A stretch of DNA of 64,000 nt from Talaromyces rugulosus. Taxonomy: Eukaryota; Ascomycota; Eurotiomycetes; Eurotiales; Trichocomaceae. Location of the stretch: NCBI RefSeq assembly GCF_013368755.1, contig NC_049564.1, positions 3,852,001 through 3,916,000 on the forward strand. The letters are read 5' to 3'. Made by a program: the position numbers and the translations under genes. This document shows positions 50,116 through 61,382 of this stretch, one piece after another. Each line of letters opens with the position of its first letter. The stretch's first letter is position 1. The notes beneath the pieces are model-generated. The model was not told the DNA's origin and did not search any database. It saw only the letters and a list, made by a program, of their open reading frames with translations.

Positions 50116-53100
50116 ATGAGTGCCGCAACTTCGGTAGGCACCCAATTTCCCCCCTCCTCAAACTCCGCAATTGCTCCTGTATTTCTTCGGACTTGCTCTA
50201 ATCCTGTTGCTTTACTAGGGCCGAGAAACAGAGAAAGCGCAGAGCTACATCGATGCTCTGGATAACGCGCGCAGCGAGGACAAATGGGGCGAGATTCCCG
50301 AGTTGATCCGCAAAATAACAAAGCATGCGCCGCATCGGAAATGTAATTTTGCTTGCTATGCTCAAAAAACCTCGCTAATGAGCCGCCCACAGGCCTGATT
50401 CAGACTGCGATCGCCGAAGTCCAAGTCATCGCCCACATCAGCAAAACACGGCCCGGCACAGCCAAAGGCCAAACAGCCCCGAACCATGTGTCTAATCTGC
50501 CCGAGTTGATCCCAACCCTCCTCGCGGCTGTTGAAGAGGCCGACGGGACCCCGCAAGATGTGTTTCAAGCCCATGTCTGCTTAGGCTGGATACACTGGAC
50601 ATTGTCAGAGCCCGGTTTAGCTGTCAGGCGTCTACCCAATGATTTTGAGGAGCCCACGATCAATGCTCTCGCTGACGGGAAAAACAACATCACAAAATGG
50701 ACTGAGATATGCATTGTGAAAGCAGGCTATATAAAGAGTACGGACCGACACATCATCTGCCCTGGATTGCTGCTAATTTCTGGCTAGGTGCCGCACAATC
50801 GGTTGTTTCTGGTGCGGATGACGCTCTGAAAACAGCATCGTCGATCCTACCCCGACTCTCCACACCGAACTCGATATTGGCATCATGTCCTCAGGCCTTG
50901 TACTGGTCAGAAAAATTTCTTTCAAAGGTAGCACAGGTGGCAAGCGAGGTAGTCGACCCTGGCGACAGAGATGACAACTCCATCGAAATTGGATTGGCTT
51001 TGAAAGCTTTCCGATTTTGGTCCGGACATCCGTATGTCAAACGACGAGATATCACATCTGTGAATCGGTCTGCTGGATCTCCCGAGTCTGGCTCCCCATT
51101 CACCATGTGGATGTCATATTTCGGCCTCTTGTCCATGATATTGCAGAACGGCATGGAATACTTCCCTCCGTCAAACGGGGCCCCGCGCAGTCAGCTGGCC
51201 GAAGAGCTTCGCCGTGTAGAGACTGTGTGCGAGAGTGCTCTCCTGAGAGAAATTCGATTCCCTACAGCCAACGCCAGTAATCCTCAGGTCGAGGTATGGG
51301 TCGAAGAGGTAATCCATAACTGGGAAGTGCTGTGTGGCCCCAGTTGGCAAGATAGCGACTTGGGAGAAGGGGGACAGGATGCAATTGGGCATAACGTCTT
51401 AGATGTAAGTATCATAAAACTGTTCAACCACCTCGCTAGGTCTAACTTTTCCAGGTACTCTACCGAGCCGCCACCAAAACCTATCACTCTCATTTGATTA
51501 TGCGGCGACTGTTTCACGTGCATGCTTCCTTGGCTGAATTTGAGTTGGCTATGAAGGCCCTCGACACGTACATTGATATTGTCATCAATGCAAAGGATAG
51601 GGCTGAGAAGGCAGCGGAGACTGGCGAGCTGGAAAGTGATGAAATCTTGCTTCAAACCGTGTCAGAGGGTGTGCTCCTACTATCTTGTTACGGCGCAGAA
51701 AATGAAGCACGAAAAGCAAAAGACCTCACTGCGATTCTAGAGAAATATATTGAGAAAAGCCTTGATCCCGAATCCAATGCCAGTGATCAATTGAGTACAG
51801 TATCTCCTAAAGTCATTGCCATGGCTTATCGAGCTATTGGCGTTGGCTCGGGTAACTGGGCTAGATGGACGCCAGTCAACGAGTCCCGTGATGACATCCG
51901 AGCAGAAGCCATCGAGAACTTGGAAAGGAGTATTGATCCTGCGTTCAAAGCACAGAACAACATCTCCACACGCTACGCCCTCGCCCTTTTATACGCAGAA
52001 TCCCGGGATTTGGATAACGCGATTCTCCACGTTAGGACAGCACTGTCGACCAAAGACGACTGGGCACAATCAACGCATGTTTCTTCTGAGCTGGACGGAA
52101 CCAGTTTCTCTCGAGAGCCAGACTTGGTGCCTTTGTGGCATCTTCTCGCGCTGCTTCTCAGTGCAAAACAAGAGTTTGGCGTCGCTAGCCGGTCTTGCGA
52201 GGCTGCTTTTGAACAATTCCCTTCGACACTCACCGCGTTTGCTCAAAGTGGTAGACGTGCAAATAAAGATAAAGAAAGACCCGGTTCTGGAGATACGAAG
52301 AAAGATCTATTACGCCACTTGCGCGGCCGCGAAAAGGAGCGCATTATCGAAACCCGTATGACCCAAATCGCTCTCATGGAAGTTATCGATGGTCCTGAAG
52401 GCGCTGTAAACCACAGTGATCAACTCCTTACTCTCTTCGCTGCCTTGTTTGAGGATTTGGAACTTGAAGTTCCTCAGAAAGTTAATGGAACTCAACAATA
52501 TCTGGGCCCGCCAAAGAGCGCTTCTGGCACAGTGAAGAGTTTCCGTGGCAGTATTTTTGGCCGAAAGAAGGCGTCGAAAGCTCCTAGTACCAATGGTGCC
52601 GACGATATACCACCTCTTCCAACGCGTACTACCGCTGACCCCGACGCTCCATCGATTCAAGTGACAGATGAGCACCACCCGCTTCACAAGCAGCGTTCAA
52701 GCCAAGCGCCGAAATTAAACGGTTTAGACGGGCCAGCAGAACAATTAGACGGGTCTGAAAATGGCTCCATTGATAATATTGGTATTGCTGTGAGTGATAT
52801 CCCCAGTCACCCGGCTGGCGCCAAGCAAAACGCGAAGCAGCCTCTGCCTGCTGTAGCACACAACCTGGATCACACGCGCGTGCCTCAGCCCGCTGGTCAT
52901 TCCAGACAACCTCCCGAGCAGGACGTTCGCTTGCCTCCGCCTCATCGGTTCGAGTCTCCTACCAAGTCGCTCACTAAGTTCCCTGCTGCCCAAGCGCAAA
53001 AACACGCCCTCGCAGTGCTAGTTAAAGTCTGGCTCCTCATTTCGGGCTTGTATCGTCGGGCTTCGCTGTTCGAAGACGCGCGCGAAGCCTGCCAAGAAGC

Positions 53101-53788
53101 ACTCAAGCAAGTTGAGAAATTCGAAACACTTGTTGCCGCCCAGGACTCCTCGGCTCGTGCCTTTTCAGAGCGCGTGTGGGGGGTATACAAGAGCTCCGAG
53201 GAGCTCTGGGGAGATGTGTATGCTGAGCGAGGGGCTCTTTCTCAGGCACAGTCCTTGCCGCATGAGGCAATGGAATTTTACGAAGAAGCCATCACGCGTT
53301 TCCCTGATCATCCGAGGGCCACGATCGGACTATCAAATTTGCTCTTAGATATCTGGGAAGAGAAAATCCCAGCCGAGCCCTTGCCGCCTCGACTAGATGC
53401 TGGTATCCCAACATCCTTGTCTGCGAAACCCGCAACCAACTTGCGCACCACATATACAGACGGTTCCTCTGTAGATACCACCGACGAGGATACCGACCCT
53501 TCCATACAACGCGCCGAAAAAAAGACTGACGTCGACTCGAAAGCCAACCGGGTAAGGTACATGAGCCGGCTTGCCGCGCGCGACAGGGCCTACGGGCTTC
53601 TTTCCATGTTGACCAAGACTGGAAGCTCGTGGGACAATTCCGAGGCCTGGTTCACACTGTCTAGAGCTTATGAGGCAAGCTCGCAGCTTGAAAAGACCAA
53701 GGATGTCTTGTGGTGGTGTGTTGAGCTGGAAGACCGCAAACCCATTCGGCATTGGTGGAATCTGGGTAGCGGAAGCTATGTCCTGTAA
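50116..53788 (+). CDS. ypp1: Ypp1-like TPR protein (PI4-kinase complex / cargo transport)
   Basis: Predicted 1145 aa in five exons: 50116-50133, 50219-50342, 50393-50737, 50788-51404 and 51455-53788. Exon 1 has only six codons (MSAATS). Yeast Ypp1 (TTC7 in animals) joins Efr3 and the PI4-kinase Stt4 in plasma-membrane patches that make PI4P, and is linked to endocytosis. The protein is mostly helical TPR-like repeats in two blocks (about 5-480 and 590-1140). In between is a disordered stretch rich in Ser, Pro and Gly (about 690-860). Recognisable parts are AQSYIDALDNARSEDKWGEIPELI, LIMRRLFHVHASLAEFELAMKALDTYI, and SRAYEASSQLEKTKDVLWWCVELEDRKPIRHWW at the end. The 50-nt intron 50738-50787 is short but has a branch site (TGCTAAT). 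Confidence 0.88.
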
Positions 53789-54063
53789 AACGTAAATGGA
53801 TGTGTGCTTTTTTAATGTATATACATAGCTATAATACTTTGCGATATAAAATCACATCTCGTTACCAAGTTTAATGTTTCATGAACTATTCTATAATCTT
53901 GTCAATTGACAGCAGTCATTTACCTCGGCTAATTTTAATATCTACGTAGCGCCAACCCAAACACAATAGACACCTTAAGAAAATCTTTGTTTGAAAAGAA
54001 TGACAGATTCTTTACAAAAGGAAATAGAAACATGAATAGTAAACTTCAATTGAATTGTACAAT
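53789..54063. other. Convergent 3' region (ypp1 / NDUFA12 gene)
   Basis: AT-rich, with both 3' UTRs. Nothing gene-like. Confidence 0.4.
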
Positions 54064-54864
54064 CTATCGGGAAGCAGCAACTGGCTGCCAAGCGGAATAC
54101 TTGGGTCGGACACTTCGGAAAACATCATCAGCTTGTCATCCTGGTGAAGAAGAAAGAACAAAACTCACGTTGAGTATGGCTTGTAGGCGCCACGAGACAG
54201 AGTCAAGTTTGTACGATGCTCGGGCAGTTCCCAGGTGCGAATGCCGGTCTGCATGATCTTGTCGGCGGTGGGGGGAGCATCAACCATGTATGAAATCCAA
54301 GCGTGCCTATACAATCAAAAGTCAGCCAAAACCATTGCCATAAGTTTGGATGTTCTGTTTTGTCTTTACGTACCAGCCAGGCTCAATCTGACTCGGGTCG
54401 AATTCCTTGTCTTTGTAGTCGACCCATCGGGTACGCACTGAAATAACACCCTTGTTAAAAAAATTGCTGGTATATTTGCCATAGGCTTTTCTAGTGCAAC
54501 TCACAAGGCAGTTCTTCCTCCAGGTTTTCAAAGTACTTGTTTCCGTAGCGGTCGACAGCGATCAAAGTTCCGGCTTTGGTGTCACCTGCAATTGCGGTTT
54601 AATCAATGGACTCTACAGCATTCGCTCTCGAGGAGTCTTACCGATGTACTGTTATAAACAGGCATATCAGCATCCGAGTCACGGTTTCAAAGCGGAGGAA
54701 TTGTTGTACGTACCTGCATTTGGTGGCCATAATCCTATTAAACCAATAAGTAAGCATTAGACCGTTCGCAAAAAAAGGATGAAGCAATATCTTTTTTTTT
54801 TCGGGTTGTTTACCTTTAGGCCAATCTTCCACAAGTTCCTGAGCGTTCTAGAGATAGTCGACAT
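54064..54864 (-). CDS. NADH dehydrogenase subunit NDUFA12 (complex I, B17.2 family)
   Basis: Accessory subunit of mitochondrial complex I. Predicted 136 aa in seven exons: 54814-54864, 54714-54734 (21 nt), 54642-54648 (7 nt), 54505-54585, 54374-54437, 54169-54306 and 54064-54112. All junctions are GT-AG and phases agree. The protein reads MSTISRTLRNLWKIGLK, DYGHQMQ, YIGDTKAGTLIAVDRYGNKYFENLEEELP, RTRWVDYKDKEFDPSQIEPGW, HAWISYMVDAPPT, and ends VRPKYSAWQPVAASR. These are hallmark NDUFA12 segments (GxLVGxDxxGNxYYE-like; RWV.Y; WH.W). The last intron is 56 nt; reading through would stop at PYST, missing the RPKxxxW tail. Length fits the family (about 140). Confidence 0.92.
54642..54648 (-). other. 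7-nt microexon TACATCG in the NDUFA12 gene
   Basis: Flanked by AACAG on its 5' side and GTAAGAC on its 3' side. It encodes YI plus the first base of Gly. Without it the frame between exons 2 and 4 is lost. Confidence 0.9.
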
Positions 54865-55125
54865 CTTGAATAGACAGCGACCCTCAGCCAATTGCTCGCT
54901 ATCACGTCGTCCGGTCGCAGGTGCTGGGGAAGTCAAGGATGTCGTCGACGGCGGCGGCTCGGCATCCGCCTAATGGGGCATAGCGGCGCAAGTCGCAAAA
55001 GCGGCTCTGTTTGCAGTGTTTGCAGCGACTGAGGAAAGTAATTACCATTCTGATTCATTATTTCATTGGAAACTCAATGTATTCGTTAAACAGATGAGAA
55101 CTCCGAATCTGGGGTAAAAGCGAAG
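54865..55125. promoter_or_regulatory. Divergent promoter of NDUFA12 and pgs1 genes
   Basis: 261 bp separate the two mitochondrial-function genes. An inverted CCAAT (ATTGG) lies at 55065-55069. Confidence 0.5.
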
Positions 55126-56862
55126 ATGTTCAAGCGCGCAGGAGCATATACCGTGCGGTGCACGTGCAAACGGCCTGTTACTGTCCGAAAACAGTTCGCT
55201 GTCCGCCGGTTTTCTGTTAATACAAGCTCCAACGCTTCTGCGGTGTCGCCAGCTTCTCCTCTCGGGGGGTTGACTGTCGAGCTCGATCATATCGCTCCTC
55301 GCTTCGAAGTGCCGGCCTCGGAAATAACGATTTTGGAATCACCTAGCGCGTTCTACGAGACGTTGAAGGTTAGCAAACACCCGCACTGCTCTGCAACAAC
55401 CACAACAACATCATTCAGCTAATTGTCTTGAATATAAAAGAACAAAATCCGAAATGCGAAACGAAGAGTTTATTTGTCGACATTATACATTGGCAAAACA
55501 GAGCACGAGCTGATCGACACATTGAACCAAGCATTGCGCGACAACCCAGACCTTCAAGTATCGGTTCTCACCGATTGTCTGCGAGGCACGAGAGAAACAC
55601 CCAACCCTTCGTCCGCATCGCTTCTTGCGCAACTGGTCGAAGAACATGGCTCTGACCGGGTCGAAATCCGCATGTTCCATACCCCGAATCTTACTGGGTT
55701 GCGCAAAAAGTACGTTCCGCGCCGTATCAATGAGGGATGGGGTCTTCAGCACATGAAGCTATACGGGATTGACGATGAGATAATAATTTCCGGGTGAGAT
55801 ACACGCGGATACGTTGGAGTTGTTATTATATGGCACTGACTTCGGGTTAGCGCGAATCTATCCAACGACTATTTTACGAATCGTGTCGACCGGTATCATG
55901 TCTTCGCCTCCAAACAACTAGCCGAATACTACTCCAGGATTCATCATGCGGTATGCCAACTGAGCTTTCAGGTTCTTCCAAATTCGGCTCGGCTTGGAGG
56001 TTACGATCTTGTCTGGCCCACGTCTAATGGGTCAAGCTCGCCCTTGGACGATCCGGAAAGCTTCATAACCCATGCATCATCAAAATTGGAGACTTTGATC
56101 CAACCAAACCGGCAGGAAAAGCGTCTTCCTATTCGCGATTCGGATCAAACTTTTGTATACCCTGTAGCGCAATTCACGCCTCTGCTCAAGCCCGACACAT
56201 CTACCGAGTTTCCTGCTGTCTCGAGTATTTTGCGTCTCCTTGTCAGCTCTCCTGCATTTAAAGATTCGCGCTGGCTCCTAACTGCAGGATACTTTAACAT
56301 ACACCCTGCTCTTTCAGCACTGTTGATCCAAAGCACATCGCAAGTTTCTGCACAACCAAACACAACAACAAAAACACAAGGGACTGTTCTCACTGCGTCC
56401 CCATGGGCCAATGGATTCTACGGCTCTCCTGGAATATCCGGCATGCTTCCAGCAGCATACACGCACCTATCAGCAAAATTCCTCGACCGCGTCGCCGAAG
56501 CACAGCGCACAAACTCGATTCACCTGAAAGAATGGCGTCGCGGAACCGTCGGCGAACCGGGAGGCTGGACGTACCATGCCAAGGGTCTCTGGATCACGCT
56601 TCCAAATGAACAATACCCTAGTTTGACGTTTGTTGGTAGCAGCAATTACACAAAGCGCAGCTACAGTCTCGACCTGGAGGTTGGGGCTCTAGTTGTAACG
56701 TCGGATGAGAAGTTGAAAAAACGCCTCGGAGAGGAGACCGAATGGCTACAAAAGGACGCTCGGCCAGTTTCGAGAGAAGACCTCCGTAGGACAGAGCGTA
56801 GGGTGGGATGGAATGTGCGACTTGCCATGTGGATTGTCGAAAAGGTGGGCGGTGCATTATAG
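55126..56862 (+). CDS. pgs1: Phosphatidylglycerophosphate synthase Pgs1
   Basis: Mitochondrial enzyme that makes phosphatidylglycerophosphate from CDP-diacylglycerol and glycerol-3-phosphate, the committed step to cardiolipin. Predicted 535 aa in three exons: 55126-55368, 55441-55793 and 55851-56862. The N-terminus (MFKRAGAYTVRCTCKRPVTVRK) is basic and hydroxylated without acids, suiting a mitochondrial presequence. It belongs to the phospholipase D superfamily. The first HKD motif is HMKLYGIDDEIIISGANLSN (about 186), formed across the second junction; the second is HAKGLWITL...FVGSSNYTKRS (about 440). ILESPSAFYETLK and VYLSTLYIGKTEHELI are also typical. The length matches fungal Pgs1. Confidence 0.93.
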
Positions 56863-57080
56863 GTATGCATTCAGAACTGTACTATCGTGTGCTATATTGT
56901 ATAATAGAAATCACTAGAGCTTAATAAAATCAATTGATACCCATTTAGAATCATAATTCATTATAAAAAAAATAAATAAACAGAAATTGAATCGTAAGCT
57001 GCAAGAATGCAATGACCGTCTATCCAACTCCGAGTATATGTTGGAAATTTTTTGGGGAAATCAAGACTAAACTGTTTGGT
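56863..57080. other. Convergent 3' region (pgs1 / ltv1)
   Basis: AT-rich 3' UTR sequence of both genes. Confidence 0.4.
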
Positions 57081-58670
57081 TTATGCTTTGCTTTTAGAAG
57101 GAATCCTGGCAGGTCCTAGCCCCTGTCGAACTTCATCCAGCATTGCAATGCCGAGAACTTCGTTGCCATTTTTCCCTCTCTTCGCCTTGGCGCCCTTGTG
57201 TTTTGTCTGCTTGCTTCGATCCTGCCAACCAGATAGGAAATCATCCATGACGTTATCAAAATCGCTGCGGAGCGGGACATCGCCATAATCACGTCTGGAT
57301 ACCAGGCTTGGCGCTTGAGAGGATGTTGCAGATGCACCGGTCATGCCGGTCATTCCAGTCATGCCGCTAACCATCGAGGCGCCGTCTGCAAAACTGGCGT
57401 CCTCGTACTCGCCCTCTTCGTCAAGAGCGTACAGGGCTTCGACCTTGTCGAACCGATCATCCAACAGCCGTAGACCGTCTGTGCGGGCAAGCGAAGACGA
57501 TGTCATCGAGTACGCTGACGGATTTGTCATGGCGCCCTTGCGCTTCTTTTTCCGAATCGGGGTGCCTCCGGCCGTGAACATGGTCGATGCAGCAGTGCGT
57601 TGCTCAGAGGCTTCTTGTTTCCCTGCTGCTGGTACGTTGGGGGTGTTCTTGGCCTCTTTTTTGAATTTGGCAAATTCATGCATCCAGTTTGAATCCTCTG
57701 GTGCCATGTCTGGGACCGGCTGGTCGTGATTCGGCATTTCTGAGGGGTCGTGTGTTTGTACATTATTGTCCTTGGGATCGCTTTGAGATGCCTTTTTGGT
57801 TGTATCGGTCTGAGGGAACGCTTTTTCTGTGACATCAGACTCCCAGCCCTCGTCGTCTTCATACTCGTATATGGTATCTTCCCAGTCTCCCGGATGCATT
57901 TCTTCCGCATTGTTAACGAGCTCGCCAAAAACGTCCTCGCCGTCTCCGTCATCAACAAAGGCCTCGTCCTCGAGAGCCTCCAAAGCCTCACGCAGGCGAG
58001 GGTCCATATTCGGTTGGAGTCCTGCAATGGCATCTGGGACATTTTGCTGATCCTGATATGTCGGTTGTCTCGAGTAAGACGACATGCCCGAAGGAGCATA
58101 TTGGGAGCCGTAGACACTTGCACCACCACCGCCAGCAATCTGGCTTTTGGAATCATCATCAAGGTTAAAATCCCGTAACGCATCCTCCAGTTTCACTGCC
58201 TTATCCTTGCCTTTTCCTTTCTTGGCTGCGGCCTCGACAAAGTATGCATTCCCGCCACCGGTACCCAGTTCCCGCAGGTGCTGCATGTAGTCGTATTTGC
58301 TGTCATCGTAGTAAATGCCATAGCCTGCCGCCTCGCCCTCATTCTTGCGGATGCCTTCTTCTTGAAACTCATCTGCCAAGTCGACCAGATGCCTCGAGGA
58401 TTTGTGGGATGCTGTCGACGAGGCAGACGAAACAGGTGTCTCGTTGTTGTTGTTATTGTTGTTGCCTGATTTGGGACCGGATATTTGGTGTAAAACGCGG
58501 TCGTCTGCTTGGGGGTCATGGATCAAGGGGTCATGTTGCGATCTGTGGAAGAGCTGGAACTTGGCCGCGCTTTTTTTGTCTCTGCCCAATTCTCTTGTCA
58601 GCGAACGAACTGTGTGAGCTAGGATAAATTTTTTTTGAAAAACTTACATCCACTGGCGTCGAGGAGGCAT
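57081..58670 (-). CDS. ltv1: Ribosome biogenesis factor Ltv1
   Basis: 40S ribosome assembly and nuclear export factor. Predicted 507 aa in two exons, 58648-58670 and 57081-58581. The 23-nt first exon gives MPPRRQWI and the next begins DKKSAAKFQLFHRSQHDPL, the conserved Ltv1 N-terminus. The rest is long and low-complexity, with acidic stretches (DDGDGEDVFGELVNNA; ETIYEYEDDEGW-like) and the conserved LLDDRFDKVEALYALDEE and DVPLRSDFDNVMDDFLSGW segments, then a basic C-terminus. A run of seven Asn (about 58443-58463) and MTGMTGMTG repeats suggest slippage. Start is fixed by the MPPRR-type exon. Confidence 0.93.
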
Positions 58671-58995
58671 TTTGAGAAATCAATTATGTTATTTGCCAAG
58701 TTGACGTCGTAGCAAATGGTATATACACCCTTCAAGAAAACATAGAAGTTGACCCCTCTATTTTTTCCAAAAAAAAGTGGGCAGAAATGGCATCACGTGC
58801 GGCTTATCTTATCGATTGGGCTGACTAATTTATCTTATCCGAATTAGGGCGGGGGAGTGTGGAATTTTGTATTAGAAATTCAAATTCGCCTTCTCCCTCT
58901 TGTATTAACCCCGCGGCCAACCAGAGTTGGTTACTTTTTCTTTTATTTTCCTTAATACAGACAGAGAAGAGAAAGAGAAAAAGAAGGTCGACATC
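58671..58995. promoter_or_regulatory. Bidirectional promoter of ltv1 and lsg1
   Basis: 325 bp between start codons. Contains CACGTG (58794-58799), an inverted CCAAT (ATTGG, 58815-58819) and two adjacent TTATC (GATAA) elements at about 58803-58814. AT- and CT-rich tracts flank them. Confidence 0.55.
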
Positions 58996-61038
58996 ATGGT
59001 GCTCGCAAAATCCAAAAACTCCGTAGGGCTGGGCAACAGCCTTATGAACGATCGATTTGGCAAAGGCAAAGCTTCCGGCCAGAAAAAAGTCTCACACAAT
59101 GCTGCCATCGCACGCAAGGGAATCAACGGTGAAACATACCTCACAAATGCAGCCAAGGAAGCGTCATGGGTGAAAATGCGCAGTGTCACCGAGCAAGCCG
59201 CGCTCGACGAATTCTTGAGCACGGCCGAGTTGGCAGACACGGATTTCACGGCCGAGAAGATAAACAATGTGAAGATCATCCACACCGACCAAAAAAACCC
59301 ATATCTTCTATCAGCGGCAGAAGAGCGGTCCGCGGTGAAAAAATTCCAGAAGAATAAGGAACGTCTAACTATCCCGAGACGACCCAAGTGGGATGAGAAG
59401 ACAACCCCGCAAAAGTTGGACTCTATGGAGCGAGAGAGTCTGCTCGACTGGAGGAGAGGCCTTGCCGAGTTGCAGGAAAACCAGGATTTATTGATGACCC
59501 CCTTTGAGCGAAATCTGGAAGTCTGGAGACAGTTGTGGCGTGTTATCGAACGCTCCGATCTCATCGTGCAGATTGTGGATGCGAGAAACCCGCTTCTCTT
59601 CCGCTCCGAAGACTTGGAAAAATACGTGACGGAGGTTGACCCCAAAAAACGAAATCTGCTACTGGTCAACAAGGCAGATATGATGACATTGGAGCAGCGC
59701 GAGCTTTGGGCGGATTATTTTGAAAAACAGGGCATCAGTTATCGGTTTTTCTCTGCTCATCTGGCCAAGGAGCAAAACGAGGCCCGTCTTCTCGAGGAAG
59801 AGTCGTCTTCTAGTGACGAAGATGACGACGCCGAGGGAGTTGATCTGGCAAAAGAGACGCAGAAAAAGATGGACCTTGCAAATGAAGAAGAATCCAACGA
59901 GGAAGAATCAGACGGCGACGAGAACGACTCAGGCTCACTGAGAACTCGGATCCTCGACGTCGATGAACTGGAGGAGCTGTTCCTTGCCAACGCACCCAAA
60001 CCAGGCGAGGGCGCACAACAAAAGGAAAAGACAACCATCGGTCTCGTTGGATACCCCAACGTCGGAAAATCCAGCACAATCAACGCCCTTCTCGGCGCCA
60101 AAAAGGTATCTGTATCAGCAACGCCCGGCAAAACCAAGCACTTCCAGACACTGTACCTATCGCCAAATCTCCTCCTCTGCGATTGCCCCGGTCTCGTATT
60201 CCCAAACTTCGCCAGCACCAAGGCCGAACTGGTCATCAACGGTGTACTCCCCATCGACCAACTCCGCGAGTTCACGGGACCCGCAGGCCTTGTGGCGCAT
60301 CGCATCCCCAAGCACTTTTTAGAAGCCGTCTACGGCATGAAAATCCCCACGCGACCCTTGGAAGAAGGCGGTACCGGCGTCCCCAGCGCCAACGACCTGC
60401 TCCGTGCGTATGCGCGAGCCCGTGGTTTTGCAACCACGGGTCTGGGCCAGCCGGACGAGTCGCGCGCGGCTCGCTACGTGTTGAAGGACTATGTCAGTGG
60501 AAAACTGCTGTACTGCCACCCACCTCCAGTTTCTTCTTCTTCCGAGACAGGAGATAAAGAAGAAGGCGAGGCTGTAGTCGACCCAGCCGAATTCAACCGC
60601 GATCTGTACAACCTCGCACATCTCCCCGAAAGGCGACGCGAGCAAATCCTCAAAGCTGCAGCTGACCGACAAAAGCTTGACAGCGGTGTTGCTGGTGCTG
60701 CTGACGGCGACGATACATCATCGCTAACTACCGACTTGACGACAGACATCCCAATACAACCACAAGGCTCACGCTCCCGCCATCTCGACAAGGGTTTCTT
60801 CGGCCCCGGCTCTTCCGCAACAAATGGGCATCTCAACAGACCATTCAACTACAAATACTCTGAACAAGGTCAAGCCACCAAGGAACTCACGGGCCGTAAA
60901 CAGAGGTTGATGACTGCATTGGAAAAGAACATTGATCCGTCAGAGGTGCGGCTCAACTCGTCGTCGAAGAAGCATTTTAAAGGTGGGAAGAAGGCAAAGG
61001 CAAAGTCCAAGGCGCCGAGTACGGATGATTATGAGTGA
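58996..61038 (+). CDS. lsg1: Large-subunit GTPase Lsg1
   Basis: Cytoplasmic circularly permuted GTPase that removes Nmd3 from pre-60S subunits. Single exon, 680 aa, start at 58996 (MVLAKSKNSVGLGNSLMND); an in-frame upstream ATG (58927) adds a weak leader. Motifs in permuted order: VDARNPLLF, G4 NKAD (about 225), an acidic insert (about 270-330), G1 GYPNVGKSS (about 352), G3 DCPG. Typical Lsg1 segments GTGVPSANDLLRAYARARGF and ARYVLKDYVSGKLLYCHPPP follow, then a basic tail (KKHFKGGKKAKAKSK). Length and order are normal. No intron seen. Confidence 0.95.
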   Translation: MVLAKSKNSVGLGNSLMNDRFGKGKASGQKKVSHNAAIARKGINGETYLTNAAKEASWVKMRSVTEQAALDEFLSTAELADTDFTAEKINNVKIIHTDQKNPYLLSAAEERSAVKKFQKNKERLTIPRRPKWDEKTTPQKLDSMERESLLDWRRGLAELQENQDLLMTPFERNLEVWRQLWRVIERSDLIVQIVDARNPLLFRSEDLEKYVTEVDPKKRNLLLVNKADMMTLEQRELWADYFEKQGISYRFFSAHLAKEQNEARLLEEESSSSDEDDDAEGVDLAKETQKKMDLANEEESNEEESDGDENDSGSLRTRILDVDELEELFLANAPKPGEGAQQKEKTTIGLVGYPNVGKSSTINALLGAKKVSVSATPGKTKHFQTLYLSPNLLLCDCPGLVFPNFASTKAELVINGVLPIDQLREFTGPAGLVAHRIPKHFLEAVYGMKIPTRPLEEGGTGVPSANDLLRAYARARGFATTGLGQPDESRAARYVLKDYVSGKLLYCHPPPVSSSSETGDKEEGEAVVDPAEFNRDLYNLAHLPERRREQILKAAADRQKLDSGVAGAADGDDTSSLTTDLTTDIPIQPQGSRSRHLDKGFFGPGSSATNGHLNRPFNYKYSEQGQATKELTGRKQRLMTALEKNIDPSEVRLNSSSKKHFKGGKKAKAKSKAPSTDDYE

Positions 61039-61382
61039 ATTTTTTTTTTTTTTTGGTCTTTTTAAAAAGGTTTCTCGCAGGCGTGTTTGGATCATGTGCG
61101 TGCAATATTTCAAAGTTGAATGTTTTAGTGGTTTAGTAGGTAGAAGATTAGGTATACTGTCATGTCTATCTATAAATGTCAGCCGGTAATACATATATCG
61201 GTATTCATTATCATTGATTATATACGTCATATATAACTTATCTGTCTATTGTTCACTCTTGTATATCAACTGAATATCAAGCCAGGAAAAATTCAATTCG
61301 TTGTAGATATCGTAACAAAACAAAAAATGAACCAAGTACCAAAACTAACAAATACTGAAAAAAACGAAAAAACAACAAAAAC
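61039..61382. other. Convergent 3' region (lsg1 / GT4 gene)
   Basis: AT-rich region of about 340 bp with A and T runs, containing both 3' UTRs. No gene seen. Confidence 0.5.

Noticed and set aside
54166..54170. Stop after PYST as the true C-terminus of NDUFA12
   Set aside because: The stop overlaps a GTGAGT donor; splicing restores the family-typical RPKxxxW tail.
58905..59672. 255-codon minus-strand frame opposite lsg1
   Set aside because: Shadow of the lsg1 coding sequence.
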